In this document: positions 1 through 7,872 of the stretch, in pieces
Position numbering within the stretch: position 1 is the stretch's first letter
Layout: every line of letters begins with the position of its first letter
NCBI GenBank assembly: GCA_020073345.1
Contig: JAIQFI010000004.1
Coordinates: 142,729 to 206,728, forward strand
Origin: Terriglobia bacterium
Lineage (GTDB): Bacteria > Acidobacteriota > Terriglobia > Bryobacterales > Bryobacteraceae
Direction of reading: 5' to 3'
DNA length: 64,000 nt
The notes under the pieces: generated by a model
Seen by the model: the letters and a program-made list of their open reading frames with translations, nothing else
What the model was told of the DNA's origin: nothing
The model's database searches: none
Translations under genes and position numbers: made by a program

Positions 1-301
1 AGTCGCCGGCCACCTTGTATCCGCTTCCGGCGGCGGTCACTTTGGTAGAGCGAAACGTAATGGACGGGAACTGGGCGACGTCGAAAAAATCGGCTCCCTT
101 GATGTGTCCGTCGCGCTGCGGATCGCCGGTATGCAGGCTATTCGCATCGATGGAGGCTTCGATGCTCGACTGTTCCGGCTTGGCCGCGTCGAAATTGACA
201 GTGCCGGAAACGTTGTTGAATTCCCCTCCCACGTTGGCGATCATCATGTGCCGCACCTTGAAACGCGCGGCGCTGTGCTTCGGGTCGATTTGATAGGTCA
301 T
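1..301 (-). CDS. YceI-family polyisoprenoid-binding-like protein (C-terminus beyond window)
   Basis: The reverse strand reads MTYQIDPKHSAARFKVRH from an ATG at 301 and stays open to the window edge, giving about 100 codons. The opening, the later block with FDAAKPEQSSIEASIDANSL and the TGDPQRDGHIKGADFFD stretch are characteristic of the YceI lipocalin-like barrel, which binds isoprenoid-type lipids. No signal peptide is visible with this start, so this copy may be cytoplasmic, as many acidobacterial YceI proteins appear to be. It lies 18 bases downstream of the peptidoglycan-binding gene on the same strand and may end the operon that starts with HtrA. The gene is partial only because the window ends. 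Confidence 0.85.
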   Translation of the reverse strand, partial: MTYQIDPKHSAARFKVRHMMIANVGGEFNNVSGTVNFDAAKPEQSSIEASIDANSLHTGDPQRDGHIKGADFFDVAQFPSITFRSTKVTAAGSGYKVAGD

Positions 302-319
302 TGTTATGTTCTACCAAAA

Positions 320-844
320 TCAAGGAGGGGATGGCTCGCCGGTCTCGGGATTCGCGGGTTTCTCGCCCCCGCCAGCCTCACTGGCCCCGCGCTTGGGCCC
401 CAGTCCCAGCGCGATCAGCGACAGCGACCCGAGCTTTCCATCGTCGCCGATGTTTTGGTCGCGCTGGAAGCGTTTCAGCGCTTCCACGGAATCCGGACCC
501 CAGGTCCCGTTCACGGGACCCGCGAAGTAGCCTCTGTCCGCAAGCGACCGCTGGATTTCCTTATAGCGTTCCGGAACAGGTTCTTTTTGCGTGGATCGCC
601 GGTAGCGCGCTGCCGCGGTATTGGCGGAGGTTGATTTCTTTCCCGCCACCGCTTTGGTTCCCTTGGACTTGGATCCCTTGGAGGTCGATCCTTTGGAGCT
701 CGATCCTTTGGACCCTTTGGGGGCGGCCTTCTTTGTTCCAGTCGCCTTGCCCGTCGTCTTCTTGGATTTTGAGGCAGGTATCGCCGCCCACAGCGCCAAG
801 GCCGTGCTCAGCGCGAGTACGACGACGATCGCCTTCGAGCGCAA
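320..844 (-). CDS. Secreted peptidoglycan-binding domain protein with Ser/Lys/Gly linker
   Basis: The 174-residue protein has an N-terminal hydrophobic segment (about residues 5-22) that looks like a signal peptide or anchor. A strongly basic low-complexity linker rich in Lys, Ser and Gly follows (about 25-75), built from short SKGS-type repeats. The C-terminal half (about 92-150) matches the PG_binding_1 fold: a YKEIQRSLADRGYF helix, GPVNGTWGPDSVEALKRFQ, and a closing LSLIALGLG helix. The domain normally docks proteins onto murein, and there is no catalytic domain. It lies 21 bases after htrA on the same strand, so co-transcription is likely. The linker DNA is a degenerate tandem repeat and may vary in length between strains. 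Confidence 0.8.
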   Translation of the reverse strand: MRSKAIVVVLALSTALALWAAIPASKSKKTTGKATGTKKAAPKGSKGSSSKGSTSKGSKSKGTKAVAGKKSTSANTAAARYRRSTQKEPVPERYKEIQRSLADRGYFAGPVNGTWGPDSVEALKRFQRDQNIGDDGKLGSLSLIALGLGPKRGASEAGGGEKPANPETGEPSPP

Positions 845-865
845 GCGACTAGTTCCTAGACCTGC

Positions 866-2524
866 TTAGCGCCCCGGAAGGATTCCCGACACGTAGGTGC
901 CCTGCGGTCCGTCCAGGGCCGGCCGAGTCTGCACCGTCGTACGCGAGCCGCGGCCCGAACGGGGAGCCGCAGCGGCGGGCGGAGGCGTCACGTTCTTCAA
1001 TACATGAAACGCCACCGCATCGCCTGGCTTGAGCTTCTCCTGGACCCTCTTGATATCGTCCAAGGAGTTCACCGGCTGCCGGTTGATGGCGTCGATCACG
1101 TCGCCATTCTGAATGCCGATTTCCTCGGCGAAGGAGTCTTGCTCCACCAGCGTCACCATGACGCCGCGCCGATTCACGACCGTGTCCCGCTCCTGTTCCG
1201 TCAAGGGGCGGGGCCGGAAACCGAACTTCACTTGAGCCGGGGCTTCGGCCTTGCTGGTAATCGTTTCCTTGGGTTTGCTCTCACCCACGATGTCGGGCCG
1301 GTCTTTGTACAACTCGCTGCGGTCCGCGATGGTGACCTTGAGACTCAGCGGTTTCCCCTCGCGGTCGATGCTCAGCATGGCTTGCGCGCCCACCGGCGTA
1401 TCCGCCACATGGGCCACCAGGTCGTCGCCGTCCTTCACGTCCGTTCCGTTCACGCCGAGGATGATATCTCCGGCGCGCAGACCGCCCTTCTCGGCGGGAC
1501 CGCCGGCGGACACGGCTTCTATGATCGCTCCATGGTTCACGCCCAGCGCTCTGAGCGTGACTTCGGGCTGCGGGCTGCGATCCAGGCTTACGCCGATGGA
1601 GCCGCGGGTCACTCTTCCGATCCGGATGATGTCGTTATAGGCGCGCGCCACCATGTTCACCGGCAGCGCGAACCCGACTCCTTCAGAACCACGCCCGCTG
1701 GTGGCGATCATGGTATTCACGCCGATCACCTCACCCCGGATGTTCAGCAGCGGGCCGCCGCTGTTGCCCGGATTGATGGCCGCGTCGGTCTGAATAAAAT
1801 GCTGGAACGCCCGCGCGCTGGAGCCGAGCTGGTCCGCACTGCGTCCGATAGCGCTCACGATCCCCGCCGTTACGGTCGCATCCAGGCCAAACGGCGAGCC
1901 GATGGCCACGGCCCAGTCGCCCACCTGCACGGAGTCCGAATTCGCGATCGTAACCGGCTGCAAAGGTTTGCCCGCGTCGATTTTGATCACTGCGAGATCG
2001 GTTTCATAGTCGGTTCCGATCACCCTGCCGCGGTAGTCTCCCGGATCGCCGTGCAAGCGGACCCGGATCTTGGTGGCGTTCTCCACCACATGGTTGTTGG
2101 TAATGATGTAGCCGTTCCTGTCGACCAGGAAGCCGCTGCCGGACGCCTGGCGCTTGGGTGCTTCTGGAACATCCTGCCCGCCTCCACCGCCCTCCGGACC
2201 AAAAAACCTTCTGAAAAAATCGGGAACCTCATCGCTGTTGTCGTCGGGGGCTTGACCCCGCGCCGCGCCCTTTTCCGGCGGCGCCACGTCTACGGTGATG
2301 TTCACCACGCTCGGCTCGAGCTTCTTGGCCAGCGCGGTGAAGTCGTTGCCCAGCGCCGACAATCGCGGTACGGTCAACGGCGTCGCGTCGGGAGCAGTTT
2401 GGTCGCGGGCCGCGTTCACCTGAGTATTGAGCAGCGTCCCGATCAGGATGCCCACCGAAAGAGTGAACAGCATCAAGGCCATGGACATCAGTTTTTGCTG
2501 GCGCATTTTTTCAAACAGCTTCAT
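866..2524 (-). CDS. HtrA/DegP-type periplasmic serine protease (S1C) with two PDZ domains
   Basis: The 552-residue protein starts with a basic segment and one membrane-spanning helix (about 13-35), which would anchor it facing the periplasm. The trypsin-like domain shows the full triad: His145 (NNHVV), Asp176 (ETDLAVIK) and Ser255 (GNSGGPL). A glycine-rich loop at about 111-116 precedes it. Two PDZ domains follow, about 305-400 and 440-525, and the tail is proline- and arginine-rich. This is the DegP/DegQ/DegS layout, and such proteases degrade or refold misfolded envelope proteins. Length and order are normal for the family. It heads a tight same-strand group with the peptidoglycan-binding and YceI genes, consistent with envelope maintenance. 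Confidence 0.95.
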   Translation of the reverse strand: MKLFEKMRQQKLMSMALMLFTLSVGILIGTLLNTQVNAARDQTAPDATPLTVPRLSALGNDFTALAKKLEPSVVNITVDVAPPEKGAARGQAPDDNSDEVPDFFRRFFGPEGGGGGQDVPEAPKRQASGSGFLVDRNGYIITNNHVVENATKIRVRLHGDPGDYRGRVIGTDYETDLAVIKIDAGKPLQPVTIANSDSVQVGDWAVAIGSPFGLDATVTAGIVSAIGRSADQLGSSARAFQHFIQTDAAINPGNSGGPLLNIRGEVIGVNTMIATSGRGSEGVGFALPVNMVARAYNDIIRIGRVTRGSIGVSLDRSPQPEVTLRALGVNHGAIIEAVSAGGPAEKGGLRAGDIILGVNGTDVKDGDDLVAHVADTPVGAQAMLSIDREGKPLSLKVTIADRSELYKDRPDIVGESKPKETITSKAEAPAQVKFGFRPRPLTEQERDTVVNRRGVMVTLVEQDSFAEEIGIQNGDVIDAINRQPVNSLDDIKRVQEKLKPGDAVAFHVLKNVTPPPAAAAPRSGRGSRTTVQTRPALDGPQGTYVSGILPGR

Positions 2525-2650
2525 CGCAGTTCTCTCTCTCCCGATGATTTCGCGTATACCCGGCTATCGTTTCTTGTCTCGTTTTCCATTATACGGGCCG
2601 CAAGCCGATGGACGCGAGCGGGTCCCCTGAGGTTTCCCGATCCAACTTCC

Positions 2651-3886
2651 TTACTCGGCCAAAAGCATGCCGCAAAGCGCCAGCAGAATCCGGCGCAGAC
2701 CCAATTCACGGCTTTCCGGATGAAACCATTCCGCGGGAGTGTGTGCGCCGCCGCCCTGTCCTCCCGCGCCGATGGATACCGCCGGAATGCCCATGGATAG
2801 CGGAATGTTGGCGTCGGTGGAAGAGCAATCCAGACGGCTGCGAATGCCCAAGAACGCATCCACTGCCAGAAGGTAGTTCAAAATCGGTGCGCCCTCGTCC
2901 AGCTCCCCGCCCGGACGGGAGCCGATCTCTTTGAAGCGCGCGCTTACGCGTCCGCCGGTGGCCCGGCTATTCTCGGTCTCGGAGGCTTGCGCCACAGAGG
3001 CCGCCAGCAGCGCCGCCATTTCGTCGATCCGCTCCGGTTTCTCCGATCGCAAATCCACTTTGGCGCGCGCTTCGGTGGGGATGCAGTTGATGCTGGTCCC
3101 TCCCTGGATCAGCCCGAAGTTGAAGGAAGACCGCGGAGCGGTATCGGCCGGAACGCCGGAAGCCAGCGACGCCGCGAATTCCGCAGACGTGAATTCAGCG
3201 ATAACTCGGCTCAGTGCGTGGACCGGATTGCCGGCGCCATAGTCGCTCCAACTGTGTCCGCCCGGCCCGCTGATCACCACTTCGAAGCGGCGGCTGGCGA
3301 GAGCCCGGCAGGTGATGTGGTCGGTGTTGGGGCCATCCAGAACCAGGAACGCTTTTGGCCGGGAACCATTCGAATCCCGGCACAGGTAGCGCATGCCGCT
3401 CAGGTTGCCCTCGCCTTCCTCCCCTACGTTGGCGACCAACAGGGGAGCCGCAGACGTGTCGCGTACCGGAGGGGAGGCGCTCCAGGCGGCAGCGATGGCC
3501 AGCAGCGCGGCCAGGCCGGCACCGTTGTCGGAAACGCCGGGGCCCAGGAGCCGGCCGTCGCCCGAAAGCTTGATTTCATCGGGCGACCGCGGAGCGAGCA
3601 CCGTATCCAGGTGCGCCGTAACCGCCACTGTGGCGCTGTCGCGGCGGCCCGGCAGCCCCGCGACTACATTACCCGAACGGTCCAGCCGCGCTTCCCAGCC
3701 CAGGCTGCGAAAGCGCTCGGCCATCCACTCGGCGCGTTTTTGCTCCAGGAAGGTCGGTGCCGGAACACGGCACAGCTTGAGGTGCTGCTCGTTGATCCAG
3801 GCGCGCTCGCGGCGGAACCAATCCAGCGGCAGGCGCAGTTCCGGTGAACGGGCAAGATCGGCGACCGAACCGGCTACCAGCGGCAT
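2651..3886 (-). CDS. M20-family zinc metallopeptidase
   Basis: The 411-residue protein has the M20 di-zinc signature: His92 and Asp94 in TAHLDT, bridging Asp120 in GVSDNGAG, and Glu156-Glu157 in NVGEEGEG. The dimerisation (lid) domain lies between about residues 205 and 320, and a C-terminal region with SSTDANIPLS and GGGAHTPAEW supplies the last ligand and catalytic residues. M20 enzymes cleave di- and tripeptides or deacylate amino acids; the layout is closest to the PepT-like branch, but the substrate cannot be read from sequence. No signal peptide is visible, so it is probably cytoplasmic. It sits between the EVE gene and htrA, all on the minus strand. Confidence 0.9.
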   Translation of the reverse strand: MPLVAGSVADLARSPELRLPLDWFRRERAWINEQHLKLCRVPAPTFLEQKRAEWMAERFRSLGWEARLDRSGNVVAGLPGRRDSATVAVTAHLDTVLAPRSPDEIKLSGDGRLLGPGVSDNGAGLAALLAIAAAWSASPPVRDTSAAPLLVANVGEEGEGNLSGMRYLCRDSNGSRPKAFLVLDGPNTDHITCRALASRRFEVVISGPGGHSWSDYGAGNPVHALSRVIAEFTSAEFAASLASGVPADTAPRSSFNFGLIQGGTSINCIPTEARAKVDLRSEKPERIDEMAALLAASVAQASETENSRATGGRVSARFKEIGSRPGGELDEGAPILNYLLAVDAFLGIRSRLDCSSTDANIPLSMGIPAVSIGAGGQGGGAHTPAEWFHPESRELGLRRILLALCGMLLAE

Positions 3887-3939
3887 ACGAAATCCCTAGT
3901 CTAGCGTGCCTGGGCTGTTTGAACGTGCTGGCCGATGGC

Positions 3940-4365
3940 TCAGATTTTCTGGCCGGGGTATCTGGCCCGCATCCACGCCACGAATTTCTCCGGCGCCGCC
4001 ATCGTCGACAGGCGCCCCTGACGCACCAGTGCCCAGCCGTCGAACCGGCCGCTTTGCTTTACTTCGGCCAGGGACGTGGGAGGGTCCAGCCGGCCCAGGA
4101 AGACCATATCTACCACGGCCGATTTCGGATTCTTGGGATCGGGCCTCCCGGCCGAGCGGACCGCCGCCAGCCCCACAATTCCTGACACGCCCGCGGGGGA
4201 TTTGACTCCAGAATGGTAGATGAACACGCGGTCACCAGGCTGCATGGAAAGTATCGCCCGAACGGCCTGGGGATTGGTCACACCGTCCCAAACCGTCTGC
4301 TTTTCGCGCTCCAGATCCCCGATAGAGTAGGTGTCCGGATCGGTCTTGGCCAAGTAGTAGGTCAT
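3940..4365 (-). CDS. EVE-domain protein (UPF0310, PUA-like fold)
   Basis: The 141-residue protein begins MTYYLAKTDPDTYSIGDLE and contains WDGVTNPQAVRAI and GDRVFIYHSG, the hallmark blocks of the EVE domain. EVE belongs to the PUASH superfamily and is proposed to read modified bases in DNA or RNA. It is a stand-alone single-domain protein of usual length (about 140 residues), with no restriction or nuclease partner beside it. The M20 peptidase follows 53 bases downstream on the same strand. The binding target is unknown. Confidence 0.88.
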   Translation of the reverse strand: MTYYLAKTDPDTYSIGDLEREKQTVWDGVTNPQAVRAILSMQPGDRVFIYHSGVKSPAGVSGIVGLAAVRSAGRPDPKNPKSAVVDMVFLGRLDPPTSLAEVKQSGRFDGWALVRQGRLSTMAAPEKFVAWMRARYPGQKI

Positions 4366-4476
4366 AGGGTGATTACCGTCAGGCCTAAAGTTCCGGTACG
4401 GTGGTTACTAGACACGTTCCGGGCGATGGAGTCTAATCGAATGGTACCAAGCTGGCGCTACCCAATGACAAAAGAT

Positions 4477-4482
4477 TATAAT
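4477..4482 (+). promoter_or_regulatory. Perfect -10 box (TATAAT) ahead of the exopolysaccharide genes
   Basis: The 156-base gap between the divergent EVE gene and the Wza-like gene is locally AT-rich and contains a consensus TATAAT at 4477-4482. Transcription would start near 4489, giving a leader of about 33 bases that contains AGGAGG at 4511-4516. No good -35 box is visible at 16-18 bases upstream, so an activator may be needed, or the match may be partly fortuitous. Confidence 0.45.
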
Positions 4483-4521
4483 GGAGAGTACTTATCACCG
4501 GCGACGCTGGAGGAGGCAGAT

Positions 4522-5163
4522 ATGGCGACCGCCAGAAGGATTTTCCCGTTTATATTGTTGGCGCTGGCCTCGATTCCCGCTTGGGGGCAGGCCGGCAAAA
4601 ACGCGTCCCAGAATAATCCTCAGGTATTTGACGCGCCCCGCGTGACCACCGAAGCCGCGGATTCGTCCGCGCAGCCGGTAGATCCAAAATCGTACCTGAT
4701 CGGGCCGCAAGATATCTTGCACATCGAAGTGTTCCGGGATCAGGACATGACCCGGTCTGTCGCCGTCCGGCCGGACGGCAAAATCACCTTGCCGCTGGTT
4801 CACGACATCCAGGCGGAGGGCCTGACGCCGGAGCGTCTGGGTGAGCAAATCAAAGAAGCCCTTTCCCAATACATGACCAGCCCGCAAGTCACCATCACCG
4901 TCATGGCCGTCAACAGCAAGACCTTCGCGGTGAACGGGAGAGTGAACCGTTCGGGGCGCTGGCCTCTGGTCACGCCCGTCCGGGTTGCCGATGCGATCGG
5001 TCTCGCCGGCGGCCTTCAGGATTTCGCCGATGAAAAACACATCCTGATTCTGCGCGGAGCCCAGCGCCTTGATTTCAATTACAAGGATTACCTGAAGGGC
5101 AAGAAGGAAGCGCTCGATCAGAACATCTGGCTTCAAAACGGCGACACTGTATACGTCAAGTAG
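4522..5163 (+). CDS. Wza-like outer-membrane polysaccharide export protein
   Basis: The start at 4522 is supported by AGGAGG at 4511-4516 and by the signal peptide it creates (MATARRIFPFILLALASIPAWGQ). The protein has 213 residues. After the signal comes the Poly_export domain beginning YLIGPQDILHIEVFRDQDM, with VRPDGKITLPLVHDI, followed by one SLBB-like unit (FAVNGRVNRSGRWPLVTP). It is shorter than E. coli Wza and lacks an obvious C-terminal amphipathic helix, so how it crosses the outer membrane is unclear. No lipobox Cys is visible. It is 21 bases upstream of the Wzz/GumC-type gene and is the expected first gene of a polysaccharide export set. Confidence 0.9.
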   Translation: MATARRIFPFILLALASIPAWGQAGKNASQNNPQVFDAPRVTTEAADSSAQPVDPKSYLIGPQDILHIEVFRDQDMTRSVAVRPDGKITLPLVHDIQAEGLTPERLGEQIKEALSQYMTSPQVTITVMAVNSKTFAVNGRVNRSGRWPLVTPVRVADAIGLAGGLQDFADEKHILILRGAQRLDFNYKDYLKGKKEALDQNIWLQNGDTVYVK

Positions 5164-5184
5164 CCACCGCGAGGATTCCCAAGA

Positions 5185-6840
5185 ATGCAACCAACAGAGA
5201 ACTTCAGCATACCCCGGCGTGCCCTGGACGTCGAGGATTTCATCGACATCGTGCGCCGCCACAAAGGCTGGATTTTCGGGCCTTTTCTCGTGACGCTGGT
5301 GGCCAGCGTGGTTGGAGTTTATCTTTGGCCGGACAGCTACGAATCCGTCGCAGTGGTCAAAATCGTTCCGCAGCAGGTGCCGCAGAACATGGTCCAGTCC
5401 TCGATCTCCAATGACTTGGCCGACCGCATCAACTCCATGGCGACTACGGTCCTCAGCCGCAACGTACTCACCACCATCATCAACAATTTTGACCTGTACA
5501 AGAGCGAACGCAAGCGCCTGCCGATGGAAGACGTAATCGACAATCTCATGCGCAAGAGCGTCAAGATTAATCCGATGATGGCGGGAACCGGCAGCCACGT
5601 TGTCCCCGCCTTCACCGTTCAGTTCTCCTATCCGGACCGGATGCTGGCAAACAAAGTAGTCCAGGACGTGGTGGGACGCTTCATCGCCGAGAACGTGTCC
5701 AACCGCTCCACCGCGACCACCGAAACTACCCAGTTTCTGAAGGACCAGTCGGAACAAGCCAAAAAAGACCTGGAAGCGCTGGAAGACAAGCTCTCCCACT
5801 TTCGGGTACAAAATAACGGCCGGCTGCCCGATCAGGTGGACAGGAATATACAGCAGATGGCCGGACTGCAGAACCGTTATCAATTCCTGACCGGCTCGAA
5901 AAACCGCGCTGAAATGGAGAAGCTGTCACTGGAAACGAATCTGCGCGTCGAGAAGGGCCGTAAGGCGGAACTGATGAGAGTAGCGCCGCAGGTCGCGGCC
6001 GTGGCCGCCACCATGAAGAGCGATCGAATGCTCGAAATCGAGCGGGAAATTCGGAACTACGAGGATGCGCTGACGGTGACCCGGCAGAGGTTCACGGAAG
6101 CCCATCCGGATGTGCAGACTCTGAAGAACCGGCTGGAAGTGGCGAAACAGCGGAAGGAGCAAATCCAGAAGGAAGAAAGCGAGAACAAGACGACGACGGT
6201 GGCGGCCGTACCCCCCGAGAACCGGCAGTTGCAGATGCAAGTGCTGGATGTGGACGGAAACGTCCAGCGTCTGGAATCCGCCAGCCGGGCAAAAGACCTG
6301 GAGATCGCGGACCTGGATTCGCAGATCAAGGACGTACAAACTTCGATCAACAGGCTGGAAGGACAGATTAACGCGACTCCCTTGGGAGAGCAAGAGTATA
6401 GTGATCTGCTGCGCGAGCGAGAGATCGCCAAGCAGAAATACATTGAACTTGACTCCCGTCTGAGCACCGCGGAGATCGCTCAAGACCTGGAAAACCGCGG
6501 GCAAGGTGAAAAGCTGGAGTTGTTGGACGCGGCCTCGCTGCCCCAAACCCCGACCGAGCCGAAGCGCCCGATGGTCATCGGAATCGGCGCGGGACTCGGG
6601 TTGATGTTGGGCGTGGTCATCGCCGCTGCGCGCGAAATGAAAGACACCTCGCTCAAAAACCTGAAAGACGTGCGGGCCTACACGCAAATGGCCATCCTGG
6701 GGAGTGTCCCGCTTCTGGAAAACGACTTCGTGGTGCGCCGCCGCAAGCGGATTGCCTGGCTGGGATGGACCACCGCATGTCTGATGGCCGTGGTCACAAT
6801 GGCAGGATCAGTGGTGTATTACTACAACTACAAGGTGTAG
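5185..6840 (+). CDS. Wzz/GumC-type polysaccharide co-polymerase
   Basis: The 551-residue inner-membrane protein has a first transmembrane segment near residues 33-52 and a second near 527-547. The long periplasmic part between them is dominated by coiled coil (about 190-425), as in Wzz/GumC/EpsG proteins that set chain length and span the periplasm. A Pro-rich motif (PQTPTEPKRPMVIGIGAGLG, about 452-471) precedes another hydrophobic stretch at 466-483, as in the GumC/GNVR layout. There is no kinase domain; that function is in the next gene, so this is the split CapA/CapB-type arrangement. The neighbours on both sides are Wza-like and CpsD-like. Confidence 0.9.
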   Translation: MQPTENFSIPRRALDVEDFIDIVRRHKGWIFGPFLVTLVASVVGVYLWPDSYESVAVVKIVPQQVPQNMVQSSISNDLADRINSMATTVLSRNVLTTIINNFDLYKSERKRLPMEDVIDNLMRKSVKINPMMAGTGSHVVPAFTVQFSYPDRMLANKVVQDVVGRFIAENVSNRSTATTETTQFLKDQSEQAKKDLEALEDKLSHFRVQNNGRLPDQVDRNIQQMAGLQNRYQFLTGSKNRAEMEKLSLETNLRVEKGRKAELMRVAPQVAAVAATMKSDRMLEIEREIRNYEDALTVTRQRFTEAHPDVQTLKNRLEVAKQRKEQIQKEESENKTTTVAAVPPENRQLQMQVLDVDGNVQRLESASRAKDLEIADLDSQIKDVQTSINRLEGQINATPLGEQEYSDLLREREIAKQKYIELDSRLSTAEIAQDLENRGQGEKLELLDAASLPQTPTEPKRPMVIGIGAGLGLMLGVVIAAAREMKDTSLKNLKDVRAYTQMAILGSVPLLENDFVVRRRKRIAWLGWTTACLMAVVTMAGSVVYYYNYKV

Positions 6841-6861
6841 CATTCGGAGGACAAACCAGAA

Positions 6862-7842
6862 ATGAGCCGAGTTCATGATGCCCTGCGGCGCGCCGAGAAG
6901 ACCGGAGAGCTATCTCCGCCGGTGGCGCAACCCAACGGAGAAACACGGGGTCCGGCGGCCACGCTCGAGGCAGGGGCGAGCCTTTCCGGTTCAAACCTTT
7001 CCGGTTCAAACCTGGCGGGTTCGAACCTGACGAGCGCAAACCTGGCGGGCTTGCTGGAACTGGTGGAAGAAGTTCCTTTCCGCACCGCCACCGATTCCCT
7101 GCTGATTGACGTCTCCCGGCCCCACGAAGCGCCCATGGAGGAGTTCCGCACGTTGCGAACGCGCCTCAATCACATGCAGAGCCTCCAGCCGATTCATACC
7201 GTGGTGGTCACCAGCGCGTCGCCTGCGGAAGGGAAGTCGCTCACCGCGGCGAACCTGGCTTTGGCCGAGGCGCACCTGGCCGGCAACACCACCCTGCTCG
7301 CGGATTTCGATTTCCGCCGCCCCATCATCCATACCCTGTTCGGGATCGATCGCAGCCCGGGTATCACCGACTACCTGATGGGGCAAGCCCCGCTGCACAA
7401 GGTGATCAAGAGAATCGCCGGAACCAATCTGTATATCATGCCGGCTGGACAGGCCGTGATCAATCCGCTGGAATTGCTAAACCTGCGCGAGGTCAAGCAC
7501 CTGATGGACCGGCTGCCATCCCTGTTTCAGTGGGTGATCATGGACAGCCCACCGCTGCTGTTCGCCGCTGACGCCAATCTTCTGGGCACCATGAGCAATG
7601 GGACCCTGCTGGTGGTGCGCATCGGCCACACCACCATCGATTCCGTGACGCGCGCCATGCAATCGCTATGCAACAACAACGTGCTCGGAATCGTGGTGAA
7701 TGGCGCCCGCCGCGGAGAACTGTACAGCAAGTACACCTACTATCACTCCTACTACTCGCCTAAGGAACAGGACGAGCGCGAAGCCCTCGATGACGCCCAA
7801 CAGGAATTGGCGGGAGTAGGCGCTGCCGACGAAAAGAAATAG
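6862..7842 (+). CDS. CpsD/CapB-type bacterial tyrosine kinase with pentapeptide-repeat linker
   Basis: The 326-residue cytoplasmic BY-kinase has Walker A (SPAEGKSLTAANLA), Walker A' (LLADFDFRRP) and Walker B (WVIMDSPPLLF). The C-terminus carries a tyrosine cluster (LYSKYTYYHSYYSPK), the usual autophosphorylation site. It pairs with the Wzz/GumC-type protein encoded 21 bases upstream, and phosphorylation cycling normally controls polymer length and export. The unusual part is residues 41-63, where four to five pentapeptide-repeat-like units (LSGSN, LSGSN, LAGSN, LTSAN, LAG) lie between the N-terminal helix and the kinase. They are encoded by near-perfect 15-bp direct repeats at 6982-7041. Confidence 0.92.
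   Translation: MSRVHDALRRAEKTGELSPPVAQPNGETRGPAATLEAGASLSGSNLSGSNLAGSNLTSANLAGLLELVEEVPFRTATDSLLIDVSRPHEAPMEEFRTLRTRLNHMQSLQPIHTVVVTSASPAEGKSLTAANLALAEAHLAGNTTLLADFDFRRPIIHTLFGIDRSPGITDYLMGQAPLHKVIKRIAGTNLYIMPAGQAVINPLELLNLREVKHLMDRLPSLFQWVIMDSPPLLFAADANLLGTMSNGTLLVVRIGHTTIDSVTRAMQSLCNNNVLGIVVNGARRGELYSKYTYYHSYYSPKEQDEREALDDAQQELAGVGAADEKK
6982..7041 (+). repeat. Four tandem 15-bp repeats inside the tyrosine-kinase gene
   Basis: Units begin at 6982, 6997, 7012 and 7027. The first two are identical (CTTTCCGGTTCAAAC); the next two diverge but keep the L-x-x-x-N coding pattern. Being a multiple of three, gain or loss of units would preserve the reading frame. Confidence 0.85.
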
Positions 7843-7872
7843 GCCGCCTCAATAGGCAAGGTCAGCCATTCG

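Noticed and set aside
1004..2800. A 598-codon open frame on the plus strand opposite htrA
   Set aside because: The minus strand carries the full HtrA triad and PDZ domains. The antisense frame reflects GC-rich codon bias and runs past both ends of the real gene.
4495..5883. A 462-codon minus-strand open frame opposite the polysaccharide export genes
   Set aside because: It is antisense to two genes with recognised domains and crosses the gap between them.
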